From assembly GCF_009792235.1 (NCBI RefSeq), contig NZ_CP046973.1:124001-188000 (forward strand): DNA of 64,000 nt, written 5' to 3'. The translations under genes were made by a program, and so were the position numbers. A model generated the notes under the pieces. It had not been told where the DNA came from, did no database searches, and saw only the letters and a program-made list of their open reading frames with translations. The stretch comes from Microcystis aeruginosa FD4. GTDB taxonomy: Bacteria; Cyanobacteriota; Cyanobacteriia; Cyanobacteriales; Microcystaceae. Positions 35,245 to 44,439 of this stretch are shown here, one piece after another. The first letter of the stretch is position 1, and each line of letters begins with the position of its first letter.

Positions 35245-35330
35245 TGAAAATGGGTAAAACCCTACACCCTACACCCTACACCCTAGACCCCATACCCTGC
35301 CCCTAGGAGAAACTTTTTCAGCAGACCCTA
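35245..35330. repeat. MITE fragment supplying a stop codon
   Basis: From TGAAAATGGGTAAAACCC through CACCCTACACC tract to ACTTTTTCAGCAGACCCTA. The final CTA (35328-35330) is the TAG stop of the HEAT-repeat gene on the minus strand. The IS630 element sits next to its broken end. Confidence 0.85.
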
Positions 35331-36518
35331 TATAGTCCTATGATCTAGCTTTTTCAGGGCGCTGAGAGCATGGAGACGGACGATCGCCTCCCCATCGGCC
35401 GCTAAAGTCAGCAAAATACTTTTATTGTCCCGATCTAATTCTCCTAAAGCGATCGCTAGAGACTGTTTAACTCCCGTATGAGTGAGGATCGCCGGACGGG
35501 AGTGATAAAAATTACCGAGAATTGCCCCTGCTTGTCGGCGTAATTTCTGGGAGGTTTGCCAGCCGAGAATCGCGATAATTTCCCGACAAATCAAGATATT
35601 TTCGCTATATAAAGCCTTTTCTAGGTAATTTAAAGCTTCCTGATCCTCGATCCAGCCCAATGCTCGCACTACAGTTAATTTTAAACTATCGGGAGTTAAG
35701 GAAGATTCCAGGAGTGGATTTAAAGCTTTGGCTGAGGTTACTGTGCCGATACGACCGAGAGCGATCGCCGTTTCTTGACAGATCTCGAGGTGGACATCGA
35801 ATAACAGAGGTTGCAGATGGTTAACTAAATCTGCTTGGGGATAATTTGGCCCCAGGTAACTACTAGCTTTAATTGCTTCCCGTCGCACATCTATGGCCGG
35901 ATCCTGTAAAGCATCGAGGATAATCGCAGTAATCTGGGGATGGTGAAAACTGCTTAAAGCTTCGATCGCGATAGACCGAATGGCGCTAGATTCATCCTTA
36001 ACTACGGTTAAAAGCGGTTCGATAATTTCCGGCCGGCGAATTTGTGATAAAGCTTGTACGGCTAAAAAACGCGTGTTCGAGTCGGACAGTAATTGTCCTA
36101 AACTAGAGATCGCAGAACTGCCGATATTAGCTAAAGCGGCCGCAGCCATTTGGCTGAGTTCCTCCTCCTCCGACCTTTGCAATAGTTGACTGAGAGCGAG
36201 AATACAGGCTCGATCGTCAAATTGGCTGAGAATTCTCGCCAGAAACCAGCGCATTTCCCCATCTTGTTCCTCGGATTCCAACAGGGCAATTAAAGGAGCG
36301 ATCGCCGATTGACCGATTTTAGGAAATAGTTTCGCTATCTCCCATCGCTGTTGAAAATCGCATTTTTGTAAAGCTTCTAGGGCTAAATCGAGGATTTCAT
36401 CGTTAATAATCGGTTCAATAGCATCTTTTTGGGTTAAAAGTCGCTGTATGCTGGCGTTTACTGTCTCCCAGTCCTTTTTATTCAACGCTATCTGAGCTTT
36501 TTCTAGCAGAGCTTGCAT
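35328..36518 (-). CDS. HEAT-repeat protein (PBS lyase-like)
   Basis: 396 residues made of about nine HEAT/PBS-lyase-like repeats (e.g. AIAPLIALLESEEQDGEMRW, AIRSIAIEALSSF, LTVVRALGWIEDQEA). It has the short repeats common in cyanobacterial proteins related to CpcE/NblB, which handle phycobilin or phycobiliprotein turnover, but it is not placed in that family on motifs alone. Its stop codon is the end of a MITE. Confidence 0.82.
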   Translation of the reverse strand: MQALLEKAQIALNKKDWETVNASIQRLLTQKDAIEPIINDEILDLALEALQKCDFQQRWEIAKLFPKIGQSAIAPLIALLESEEQDGEMRWFLARILSQFDDRACILALSQLLQRSEEEELSQMAAAALANIGSSAISSLGQLLSDSNTRFLAVQALSQIRRPEIIEPLLTVVKDESSAIRSIAIEALSSFHHPQITAIILDALQDPAIDVRREAIKASSYLGPNYPQADLVNHLQPLLFDVHLEICQETAIALGRIGTVTSAKALNPLLESSLTPDSLKLTVVRALGWIEDQEALNYLEKALYSENILICREIIAILGWQTSQKLRRQAGAILGNFYHSRPAILTHTGVKQSLAIALGELDRDNKSILLTLAADGEAIVRLHALSALKKLDHRTI

Positions 36519-36700
36519 CGTGAGAAATGGCCTCGATTTTCGTGCTACCTATCCTAAGAATGTCAGACTTTCTCGCTTTTGTCCTCTCTCATAATGCAAG
36601 AAACCGATAATAAATCTCCAAATTGTGCATCAGACATCAGTTTATCCTTAATTCTCTCGGGATGACCGAACAGAAAAGTATATGCTAGGCTACATTTAAT

Positions 36701-37226
36701 CTAACCAAACCAAGAGAGCCGAGTTTTTTGTGGGAAGTGAAACTGCCTCATCCTGAAAGTACCATCATAGATGATCGCTCCAGTTGCATCAGCAAACGTA
36801 CCTACTAGCTGATTTAGGTAGGTATCCCAATCAGCCGTCATATATTTGCTGGGAAACCCTAATCCGCTAGTCCCTCCAAAGTCATTTGTGATGTATGTAG
36901 ATGGAGAGCCGAAATAACCTTTTGCATCTACTTCAGGAGAAGCTCCAGAAGCATTGGTTTTCCCATTGAAATAATTAATTGTCAGAGTATTCCCTGCGGT
37001 AAAATCTAACCCAGAACTGCTATTGATTGTACTTGGAGCTATGTGATCGCTCACCCCATATTGATAAGCTGTATTGAGAGTCGTATTATTCCAAAGCCAA
37101 GGACCAGCTTTGCTGTTAACGGTCACCGGAATTGTCATACTGGCCGCTTGTACTCCACTGGCGATGGAGAGACTGATAAGTATTACCCCCCCTAACGGAG
37201 TTTTTGATTAGTTTTACTAATGTCAC
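36701..37226 (-). pseudogene. Exported protein with leader cassette, G7-frameshifted and C-terminally truncated
   Basis: Same leader as the locus at 7070: AGGAGG, GTG at 37226, TLVKLIKNSV, then a G7 tract (37186-37192 on the plus strand as C) and VILISLSIASGVQA in another frame. With 6 or 9 G the parts would join. The exported part (MTIPVTVNSKAGPWLWNN...) has 146 residues in this frame and a motif related to VTITVPGQSSPWLAG of the first locus. It ends in a short atypical tail (TRLSWFG) with no PEP-CTERM anchor, so the 3' end is also lost. The GTG frame alone gives about 36 residues. Confidence 0.75.
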
Positions 37227-37303
37227 AAATAAATGCCTCCTAAAAAATGTTGTTGAGCTTGCAATCACGCCGTGGCCTACCAAAAATGACAAGCGTTGTC
37301 AAG
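37227..37303 (-). promoter_or_regulatory. Leader/promoter cassette, second copy
   Basis: TTGACA at 37297-37302 (minus strand), then CATTTTTGGTAGG and AGGAGG before the GTG at 37226. Near-identical to 6993-7069 of the plus strand. Upstream flanks differ, so the similarity stops sharply at CTTGACAACGC on that side. Confidence 0.65.
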
Positions 37304-37318
37304 TGTGAAGATAATCGC

Positions 37319-37442
37319 GCAGCAATTCTCATTTTAAGGTTTCATGACATTAAAACCCTTGCACCTAGAGGGGTTAATAATTCTTAACGAATCTCTAGGT
37401 CGCTGAAACAACGCAAAATCGTTTCAAAATGAGAATTGCTGC
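37319..37442. repeat. MITE-like inverted-repeat element truncating a permease gene
   Basis: Left end GCAGCAATTCTCATTTTAA, right end TTCAAAATGAGAATTGCTGC, inverted 17-19 base ends enclosing about 124 bp with no gene. The permease frame resumes right after the right end, so the element marks the breakpoint that removed its 5' end. Confidence 0.8.
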
Positions 37443-37457
37443 ATTGAATCCGTATTT

Positions 37458-38114
37458 TTGCCCTCTCCTTTAGCCGTTATTCAAGCACTAGGAAAATTAG
37501 CAGAACAGGGCTTTTTAATTCAAGATACTATTACCAGTTTTTTACGAGTAGTTGGGGGCTTTTTTTTGGGAGGATTGTTTGCTATTCCCCTGGGGATTTT
37601 AATGGGAACTTTTCCGAGTATTCGTAGTTTAATGGAACCGATTATTGGCGTTGTCCGTTATATGCCCGCTCCTGCTTTTATTCCCCTATTGGTTATTTAT
37701 TTGGGTATTGGAGAAACGTCAAAGATCATGCTTATTTTTATCGGGACAATTTTCTTTAATACTCTGATGATTATGGATGCAGTTAAGTTTATTCCCCAGG
37801 AATTAATCGAAGTAACTTATACCCTGGGAGGAACTCGAAAACAGGTTTTATTTAAAGTGATTACTCCCTATATTATTCCTAATATTATTGATACTTTTCG
37901 CGTTAATATGGCGGCCGCTTGGAATTTGGTAGTGGTAGCGGAATTGGTGGCGGCCGATAATGGATTAGGCAAACGCATTTTATTGGCTCAAAAATTTCTG
38001 AGAACCGATGAAATTTTTGCCTGTTTAATTGTCCTGGGAATTATTGGCTTTGCTCTAGATTTAAGTTTTCGTTTGTTTTTGCAGTGGACTTGTAAATGGT
38101 CAATTACTCGTTAA
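37458..38114 (+). pseudogene. ABC transporter permease, N-terminally truncated (nitrate/sulfonate/taurine type)
   Basis: A 218-residue remainder of a SsuC/NrtB/TauC-like permease. Present are several transmembrane segments, the EAA-type loop ELIEVTYTLGGTRKQVLFKVITPY (excerpt) and NMAAAWNLVVVAELV. The first part, including the start and first helix, is missing: the coding frame (PSPLAVIQALGK) begins at the edge of the inverted-repeat element at 37319-37442, with only a TTG at 37458. There is no substrate-binding protein gene nearby. Probably non-functional. Confidence 0.85.
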
Positions 38115-38184
38115 CCTAAAAACTCAAGCACAGAGTTTATTATGTCACCAGTAAAGTTATTTTAATGATAAGAGAAGAACCTTA

Positions 38185-38944
38185 ATGCACTTAGAAATTA
38201 CCCAACTCAATAAAATTTTCACCACTAAACGAGGTACTGTGGTCGCTCTGAAAGATATTAATTTACACGTTGACAGTGCTGAATTTGTCTGTGCAGTCGG
38301 GGCCTCTGGTTCGGGAAAATCGACTTTGTTGCGAATGATTGCGGGTTTAGAACTGCCCACTTCTGGCAAAATTACCGTTGATGGTGTTGAAGTGATAGGG
38401 CCAGGAGCCGATCGCGGCATGGTTTTTCAAAATTATACACTCTATCCCTGGATGACGATCCAAAAAAATGTTGAATTTGGTTTAAAACTACAGGGATTAT
38501 CGACAAAAGAACGCTGGGAAGTGGCCTGTTATTATCTGGATATTGTCGGTTTAACCCAATTTGCTAATGCTTACCCTAGAGAACTATCGGGTGGGATGAA
38601 ACAACGGGTTGCGATCGCCCGCTCTCTTGCTTGTCATCCCAAAGTTTTATTAATGGACGAACCTTTTGCCGCTTTAGATGTACAAACCAAAGAAAGAATG
38701 CACGAATATTTAATTGAAATTTGGCAAAAAATTAGGTGTAGTATTTTAATGATTACCCAGGATGTGGATGAAGCGGTTTTTTTTGGCTCAACGTATTTAT
38801 GTTTTGAGTGCTAGACCAGGGACTATAGAACGGGAATTAACAATTAATTTACCCGCAGATCGTAATTATAAAATTAAACGACAATCTCAGTTTTATGACT
38901 ATACGGATCAAATTTACGGCCTACTACGGGGTGAGAAATCCTAG
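38185..38944 (+). pseudogene. ABC transporter ATPase, frameshifted at T8
   Basis: ATPase of the same SsuB/TauB/NrtD-type transporter. The first frame (38185-38814) holds Walker A GASGSGKST, Q-loop FQNYTLYPWMT, signature LSGGMKQRVAIA and Walker B LLMDEPFAALD. At a run of eight T (38777-38784) the frame breaks. Removing one T gives DEAVFLAQRIYVLSARPGTI, joining the downstream frame to 38944 with the family's usual C-terminus. With the truncated permease this shows a decaying transporter, or a slippage-prone site. Confidence 0.88.
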
Positions 38945-39212
38945 AAAAAACTAGGGAGCATCAAGAGTATTCCTGGGTTGAAAACGAGTTAGAGCAGCAA
39001 AAATCATCCTCAAACAGCGATCGCTGCTGCCGCAAACCCCTAGATAAATGATGGAACAGTTGTTCAACCATTAAGATTTTGTGATAATCCTGGGCAAGTG
39101 TGATCTAAAGTACAGCTTTTTTTGGGAAAGTTTCTCCATCGGTGCTGCCTTGGGTCGCCAATATGATAGAATGCCAGTAAATTGATACAAAACTTTACTT
39201 CAAGGTGAATCT

Positions 39213-40175
39213 ATGCCGTTTACGATCGAATCAGCGCGGAGCATTTTCCCCAACACGCTATCAGCGGATGTGGTTCCCGCCACGATTGCGCGTTTCAATC
39301 AGCTGAATACCGAAGATCAACTAGCCTTGATTTGGTTTGCCTACCTAGAAATGGGCAAAACCATCACCGTTGCCGCCCCCGGCGCTGCTAGTATGGTATT
39401 TGCCGAAAACACCATGAATGAAATTCGGCAGATGTCACCTTTGCAACAGTCGCAGGTGATGTGCGACTTAGCGAACCATGCTGACACCCCGATTTGTCGC
39501 ACCTACAGCACTTGGTCTGCTAATATCAAACTGGGATTCTGGTATCAATTAGGACAATGGATGGAAGATGGCAGTGTTGCCCCAATTCCCAAGGGTTATG
39601 AACTATCTGCTAATGCTAGCGCCGTTTTAGACGGGATTAAAAAATTAGAGTCGGGACAACAAATCACCGTTCTGCGGAATTGTGTGGTGGATATGGGCTA
39701 CGATCCCAAGAAACTGGGCGATTATAACCGTATTTCCGAACCCGTGGTTCCCCCCCAAAATATTGCCGAACGGACAAAAGTTAGCATTGAAGGCGTTACC
39801 AATGCCACCGTCCTCAACTACATGGACAACCTCAACGCTAACGACTTTGATGTATTAATTGAATTATTCACCCCTGACGGCGCTCTGCAACCACCTTTCC
39901 AACGTCCCATCGTCGGTAAAGAGGCAGTATATCGCTTTTTCCGGGAAGAATGCCAAAATTTGAAATTAATCCCCGAACGCGGTGTGGTGGAACCCGCCGA
40001 TGACGGTTTTACTCAGATTAAAGTGACGGGGAAAGTACAAACCCCCTGGTTTGGTGCAGGTGTGGGCATGAATATGGCGTGGCGCTTCCTCCTAACTCCT
40101 GATAATAAAATTTTCTTCGTAGCGATCGACTTATTAGCTTCTCCGAAAGAATTATTAAACTTTGCCCGTGGCTAA
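39213..40175 (+). CDS. ocp: Orange carotenoid protein (OCP)
   Basis: 320-residue blue-light photoreceptor that quenches the phycobilisome. The N-terminal carotenoid-binding helical domain (about residues 1-165) begins MPFTIESARSIFPN. The C-terminal NTF2-like domain (about 195-320) carries the Tyr in LNYMDNLNANDF and the Trp in MNMAWRFLL that hydrogen-bond the keto-carotenoid in Synechocystis OCP. The linker and Arg of LRNCVVDMG, which bridges the two domains, are conserved. It ends in a terminator 45 bases later and frp follows. Confidence 0.97.
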   Translation: MPFTIESARSIFPNTLSADVVPATIARFNQLNTEDQLALIWFAYLEMGKTITVAAPGAASMVFAENTMNEIRQMSPLQQSQVMCDLANHADTPICRTYSTWSANIKLGFWYQLGQWMEDGSVAPIPKGYELSANASAVLDGIKKLESGQQITVLRNCVVDMGYDPKKLGDYNRISEPVVPPQNIAERTKVSIEGVTNATVLNYMDNLNANDFDVLIELFTPDGALQPPFQRPIVGKEAVYRFFREECQNLKLIPERGVVEPADDGFTQIKVTGKVQTPWFGAGVGMNMAWRFLLTPDNKIFFVAIDLLASPKELLNFARG

Positions 40176-40219
40176 ATAGCTACTGAGAGAAATCATTAAA
40201 AATTCTGATGAAATTTATT

Positions 40220-40251
40220 AGAGTTCCTTGTCAAGTGAACTCTTTTTTTTC
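40220..40251 (+). terminator. Rho-independent terminator after ocp
   Basis: AGAGTTC...GAACTCT stem with inner CTTG/CAAG pairs, followed by eight T. 44 bases beyond the ocp stop. frp therefore probably has its own promoter in 40252-40342. Confidence 0.88.
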
Positions 40252-40342
40252 TACAATTAAAAGGCTGACTTAAAAAAATTGGTAAATACACTGGTTTCTT
40301 CTCCGATCTAGGTAAGAATAACTAAACAATCATTCTTAACAG

Positions 40343-40732
40343 ATGTCGGCGAAAAGAGTCGAGGTAGTTCAAAAACCCAAAATTATCATCCCTAAAACTA
40401 AAATCATGCCTATGAGTGAAATAATTTGGTCAGATACCGAACAAGAAATTGCTCAAACTGCTTTCCAAAAAGCCTATCAGCGAGAAACTAGCACTTTAAT
40501 AGAACATATTAAAGAACAGTCTGGTCAGATCACGGTTTTAGATGATATCTGGCAAATGCACGATTATCTAAGCGCCCGACGACATCAGATTGATGGTAAA
40601 TATGACTATCGCTATACTTCCCTAATTTTTGTCTTTGCTCAACTATTAAAGGAAGGATGGTTAAAGCTAGAAGATCTCAACGGTTTGGAAAAAGATAAAC
40701 TAGCGAAAATCGCTGCTCTCTCGCGAATGTAA
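40343..40732 (+). CDS. frp: Fluorescence recovery protein (FRP)
   Basis: 129 residues. FRP speeds relaxation of the active red OCP and detaches it from the phycobilisome. The block AFQKAYQRETSTLIEHIKEQ, the DDIWQMHDYLSARRHQIDGKYDYR region (excerpt) and FAQLLKEGWL match Synechocystis Slr1964. As in that protein, an N-terminal extension precedes alternative Mets; Met22 (40406) or Met24 (40412) would give the compact form. No clear Shine-Dalgarno decides between them. Confidence 0.95.
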   Translation: MSAKRVEVVQKPKIIIPKTKIMPMSEIIWSDTEQEIAQTAFQKAYQRETSTLIEHIKEQSGQITVLDDIWQMHDYLSARRHQIDGKYDYRYTSLIFVFAQLLKEGWLKLEDLNGLEKDKLAKIAALSRM

Positions 40733-40899
40733 ATTAATGATTAGCCTTAAGCTATCAGCTTTCCGCTTCCAGTTGGGTGACTAAAAAATTCATCTCTAGA
40801 TAATCAACACCGTCTTAAGTTTTTCCTAAGCGGCAACCAATTCCGCTAGAATGAGTCAATCATCCCGACCGCTTTTCGCTTGTTTTGCACCTTTGGTTT

Positions 40900-41415
40900 A
40901 TGTTCAAAAATCTTTTACTTCCCCTAGGAATATCTATCTTTCTCGGTGTTTGTCAATCTTTGTCAGCCGCCGAATCAGCTATCATCAAATACTACATCTT
41001 CCAAGGGTCTGTATCGGTATCAGAATTAAAGCAATTGAGCGAAACAGGCGAATTAGCCCCCGCTTTAGCGGCACAATTAAAGATGGCTAACCAAAAACCC
41101 GAAGAATTCCGTAAAATCCTTAATCGTCGGGTAGCGGTGGATGCCGTCTTTCTTTCCAAATTTCTTAATAGTTTTTTTGGCGAAAGTTTGCTAGATTATG
41201 CCGCCGAAATTGTCCACACCCCCAATCGGGCTGCTAGTCGGCAAGCTTTACGGGGTTCCCTAGTCACTTCTGCCATTAATGATAATGAGATTCAAATCAT
41301 CGAAGTCCTCGCTAATTATCCCACCAGCGAGGTTCATGTGGATGGCAATCGTCTGCTGGATTTAATCAACCAAATTGAGTCAGTATTGAAAAAAATGCCC
41401 CGTTTACCTTTCTGA
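40900..41415 (+). CDS. DUF1400-domain exported protein
   Basis: About 171 residues from ATG 40900. Signal peptide (MFKNLLLPLGISIFLGVCQS), then a DUF1400-type helical domain with SVSVSELKQLSETGELAPAL and RQALRGSLVTSAINDNEI. In cyanobacteria this domain is usually attached to an alpha/beta hydrolase; here it stands alone. Function unknown. Confidence 0.8.
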   Translation: MFKNLLLPLGISIFLGVCQSLSAAESAIIKYYIFQGSVSVSELKQLSETGELAPALAAQLKMANQKPEEFRKILNRRVAVDAVFLSKFLNSFFGESLLDYAAEIVHTPNRAASRQALRGSLVTSAINDNEIQIIEVLANYPTSEVHVDGNRLLDLINQIESVLKKMPRLPF

Positions 41416-41488
41416 TATCAAATCCGCCTTTCAGGTTTTCTTGAATTGGGCTGTAAATCGAATAAATTAGGATAATCTAGTAGGAATA

Positions 41489-42403
41489 ATGACCACTTCT
41501 TTGTCTGAAAGGAAAACAGTTAGCGCCAAACCTTTTTTAAAGTGGGCGGGAGGTAAAACTCAACTGGTTCCCAATATTCTATCTTTGATTAATTCCCAAA
41601 TTTCTCAAGATTGTCAGTTTAACTACATTGAACCTTTTGTCGGAGGTGGTGCGGTTTTATTCTCAGTCTTAAATAATTTTTCTTCTGTCCAAAAAGTCAT
41701 TATTAATGACATCAATCCTGATTTAATCAGGGCTTATAATGTTATTAAAAATAATGTCAAAGAATTAATAGTCAAGCTTAAACAAATTCAGCAGGATTTT
41801 TATGAACTTAAAAATCTAGAGGAACAACAAAAGTTTTTTTTAGATAAAAGAATAGAATTTAATTCTCGCAGCTGCGATGACTGTCTAGAAAAAACAGTTT
41901 TGTTATTATTTCTCAATAAAACTTGTTTTAATGGACTTTATAGAGTCAATAGCAAAGGACTTTTTAATGTCCCCTTTGGAAAATATGTCAAACCGTTGAT
42001 CTGCAATGAAGAAAACTTATTAGCTGTCAATCATCATTTACAGAAAGTGACGATCCTACAAGGAGATTTTGTCCAAACTCTAAATTATGCCAATAACAAG
42101 ACTTTATTTTATTTTGATCCTCCCTATAAACCGATTAAAAAAACATCAGCTTTTACCTCTTATACTAAAGAAAATTTTAACGATGAGGAGCAAATAAGAT
42201 TAAAAGAATTTATCGATCGATTGGATCAGGCCGGTTATAAATTTATCTTAAGTAATTCCGACCTTAAAAACTTTGACTCTGACAATAATTTTTTTGATGA
42301 CTTATATAAAAATTATAATATTCAAAGGGTAAAAGCCCGACGAAACATTAATTCCCAGGGCAATAATAGGGGAGAAATCTGGGAATTACTGATCAATAAT
42401 TAG
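41489..42403 (+). CDS. Dam/DpnM-type DNA adenine methyltransferase
   Basis: 304 residues, N6-adenine methylase of the D12 class. Motif I KPFLKWAGGKTQLVPN and catalytic motif IV FYFDPPYKPI are present, with the target region between. Similar enzymes (Dam, M.DpnIIA) modify GATC, but specificity is not readable from this sequence. No endonuclease gene is adjacent, so it could be a solitary methylase. Followed by a MITE fragment at its stop. Confidence 0.92.
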   Translation: MTTSLSERKTVSAKPFLKWAGGKTQLVPNILSLINSQISQDCQFNYIEPFVGGGAVLFSVLNNFSSVQKVIINDINPDLIRAYNVIKNNVKELIVKLKQIQQDFYELKNLEEQQKFFLDKRIEFNSRSCDDCLEKTVLLLFLNKTCFNGLYRVNSKGLFNVPFGKYVKPLICNEENLLAVNHHLQKVTILQGDFVQTLNYANNKTLFYFDPPYKPIKKTSAFTSYTKENFNDEEQIRLKEFIDRLDQAGYKFILSNSDLKNFDSDNNFFDDLYKNYNIQRVKARRNINSQGNNRGEIWELLINN

Positions 42404-42440
42404 GGTTTGCGGCAAAAAGTTTGTTGGTGGGGTTAGGAGT
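42404..42440. repeat. MITE end fragment
   Basis: TTAGGGTTTGCGGCAAAAAG only, directly after the stop of the adenine methylase gene. Confidence 0.7.
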
Positions 42441-42621
42441 CAGTAGTCGGTCGTTTCAGGCTTTGTTGCCGTCTTTTTTTTGTATTAATTTATGTACTAC
42501 AAAAAGGATAATGCAAGGTTTTTGAAGGTTCCAATCCTATTTTCGCAGCATGAACATCGGATTTTAACAGGTCAAAAGCCTTATTTTAAAAAGGTTTTAC
42601 CATTATTCAGCCAGTCCTAAG

Positions 42622-42837
42622 TAGGGCTGGCTGAATAAATGTGAAATGTAGGCAAGGTAAGGGTTTTGTGGCTTTTCTCGTGAAACAGGTGCCAGATTTT
42701 GAGAGAATCGTGCTTCAAAACCTTGCCTCTTCATCAGCCCGCGTCCTGTAGGGGCGAAGCATTCGGATAGAAAATCTACGGTTTCACCGATAGGTTATTG
42801 CCCGAATGCTTCGCCCGTACTTTTTCAGCAAACCCTA
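42622..42837. repeat. MITE, same ends but different core
   Basis: TAGGGCTGGCTGAATAAATG at the left and TTTTTCAGCAAACCCTA at the right. The 216-bp size and ends match the 217-bp family but the core is unrelated and contains a GGGGCGAAGCATTCGG...CCGAATGCTTCGCCC palindrome. It shows that the ends alone define mobility. The 42441-42621 stretch is unassigned. Confidence 0.82.
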
Positions 42838-42898
42838 AGTAGGTAGGCGTTAAAAATTATCAGATGTGAGGGTAAAAAGAGAAAAAAGAGAAAAAGGG

Positions 42899-43789
42899 TT
42901 ACACAGTCCTCCCAGCACCGCACACCACCCGAAAACCGTAGTAGTCGTAGAGGCCGCGGTGGAAGTAGTCGTCGCGGCAAGCGGAACGGCAGAAATACGG
43001 ATCGAGGCACCAAGAACCGCCCCGCACTACTTTTGTAGTAGGTTTGTTCTTGCTAATCCAAGCACTCCCATTAGTGGGTGCGCCTTGATAATTAGGGTGA
43101 TAATCGTCCTCGCACCATTCCCAAACGTTTCCGTGCATATCGTACAGACCAAAGGCATTAGCTACCTTAAAATAGCCTACTGGTGTCGTCTGTTTTCGAT
43201 CGATGCCTTTTAGTCCCCTTCCATAATTCCCTGGATAAACTTTTTGGTCTTTTTCCCAATCAGTTCCTCTGTAATTAGCCAAATCTGTGGTAATTGTCTC
43301 CCCAAAATGAAAGGCGGTTGTTGTCCCCGCTCTACAGGCATATTCCCATTCTGCCTCACTCGGTAGCCGATATTCCCGTGTTGTTTCCCTTGATAATCGT
43401 TTACAGAATTCCCTTGCTTGCTCCCAGTTTACTTGTTCTACGGGTCTTGTCCATCTATCCTGCTCTTGATATGGCTCTTTGAAGTGGGAAGGCCCTAGTT
43501 CTAGATCGATGTCTATTTTAGCAGTTGCGGCGATCGCTTGCCACTGTGCTTGGGTGATGGGATAGCGTCCCATGAAAAAAGCTGAAATATTAACAGTGTG
43601 TTGATGACTTTCTCTTTGGAAATAGTCTAGATCGTATTCTTTACAGAGTCTTTCTATTTCTTGATCTGGGGTTCCCATCTGGAAGGAACCGCTAGGGATA
43701 AGCATCATGTCGAGATTAATACCTTCCCCTAAATTCTCGCTGTAATATTGTGCTTCTCGCTGCTGTCGGTGAATGATTAATTTAGTCAT
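42899..43789 (-). CDS. FGE-sulfatase/SUMF1-domain protein, DGR-type target
   Basis: About 296 residues from ATG 43789 (MTKLIIHRQQREAQ); an in-frame ATG at 43834 adds 15. Standalone formylglycine-generating-enzyme-like domain, a C-type lectin-like fold: MMLIPSGSFQMGTPDQEIERL, FFMGRYPITQAQWQA, RLPSEAEWEYACRAGTTTAF, YDMHGNVWEWC and GSWCLDP. In conflict and DGR systems such domains bind ligands and need not act on sulfatases. The last 40 codons carry a hypervariable, DGR-like segment. Confidence 0.88.
   Translation of the reverse strand: MTKLIIHRQQREAQYYSENLGEGINLDMMLIPSGSFQMGTPDQEIERLCKEYDLDYFQRESHQHTVNISAFFMGRYPITQAQWQAIAATAKIDIDLELGPSHFKEPYQEQDRWTRPVEQVNWEQAREFCKRLSRETTREYRLPSEAEWEYACRAGTTTAFHFGETITTDLANYRGTDWEKDQKVYPGNYGRGLKGIDRKQTTPVGYFKVANAFGLYDMHGNVWEWCEDDYHPNYQGAPTNGSAWISKNKPTTKVVRGGSWCLDPYFCRSACRDDYFHRGLYDYYGFRVVCGAGRTV
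42902..43027 (-). other. Putative DGR variable region, copy B
   Basis: 3' end of the FGE gene. Minus-strand codons from TGG (43010-43012) to the conserved GGT TTT CGG (42937 downward) include a long run of NNC codons, e.g. TGC CTC, TTC, GAC GAC TAC TTC CAC, GGC CTC TAC GAC TAC TAC. A GC-rich invariant tail of 33 bases (42905-42937) is identical to copy A at 44815-44847. See the findings for the comparison. Confidence 0.8.
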
Positions 43790-43834
43790 TTTTTCTGAAG
43801 CGGTTAAGTAGCTGGTTATAATTAAATTGAACAT

Positions 43835-44081
43835 GGATTTTGGGTTCGATCCCCCCTTCCCCCTAGGGTTGATTCATGAATCAACCCCACCTTAATAAGG
43901 AGGACATCTGAAAATTTTTAACACCTGCCTACCAAGGAGCATTAAAACAATTCGGTGGAGTCAAGAAAAAAATAGGCAACTTCAAGCAGGATAAGGAATA
44001 AAGTTTCCTCGGAACTCTTTCTTAAGACTATCATCCCTTCTAGAAAAGCAACTTAAAAATATCTCGGAGATAAAAATAATC
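43835..44081. other. Gene-free region with a palindrome
   Basis: Holds a perfect 22-base palindrome-like stem (GGGTTGATTCATGAATCAAC, 43866-43887). Shortly before the next gene, an open stub ends KKKIGNFKQDKE at about 43998, possibly the remnant of a gene. No complete gene. Confidence 0.5.
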
Positions 44082-44354
44082 ATGACTAAGTTAACTCCTG
44101 AAGAAAAAGATATCCTCGAATCCTATAACAATGATGAGTGGGTTTCTGTGGCAACGCCGGCTAGAATGGCTGAGTTGAAGTCCCATGCTAAGGAGACGCT
44201 GACTAAAGATCAAGAAATTACTTTACGTCTGTCTTCCCTAGATTTGGAAGCACTTCAAGCTAAGGCAATAGAGGAAGGTATTCCCCATCAAACACTTATC
44301 TCTAGCATCCTATACAAATATGTTACCGGTCGGCTCGTGGAAAGTTCGAGTTAG
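44082..44354 (+). CDS. CopG/RHH-like antitoxin
   Basis: 90 residues, MTKLTPEEKDILESYNNDEW near the start and a C-terminal ribbon-helix-helix-like block ITLRLSSLDLEALQAKAIEE followed by LISSILYKYVTGRL. This matches the CopG/COG5304-type antitoxin pattern. A toxin gene is not visible: upstream are only the stub at about 43998 and repeats. An orphan antitoxin or the remains of a pair. Confidence 0.75.
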   Translation: MTKLTPEEKDILESYNNDEWVSVATPARMAELKSHAKETLTKDQEITLRLSSLDLEALQAKAIEEGIPHQTLISSILYKYVTGRLVESSS

Positions 44355-44439
44355 TTTTTGTTGTTGGTAAAATGAATCTTCCCAACTTGTGATCATCAGC
44401 TGTAGATGTCTCAAAAAATGTCTTAATCATCATCATAAT

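Noticed and set aside
43849..43870. tRNA-like T-arm (GGGTTCGATCCC)
   Set aside because: No matching acceptor, D or anticodon stems upstream; a chance match beside the palindrome.
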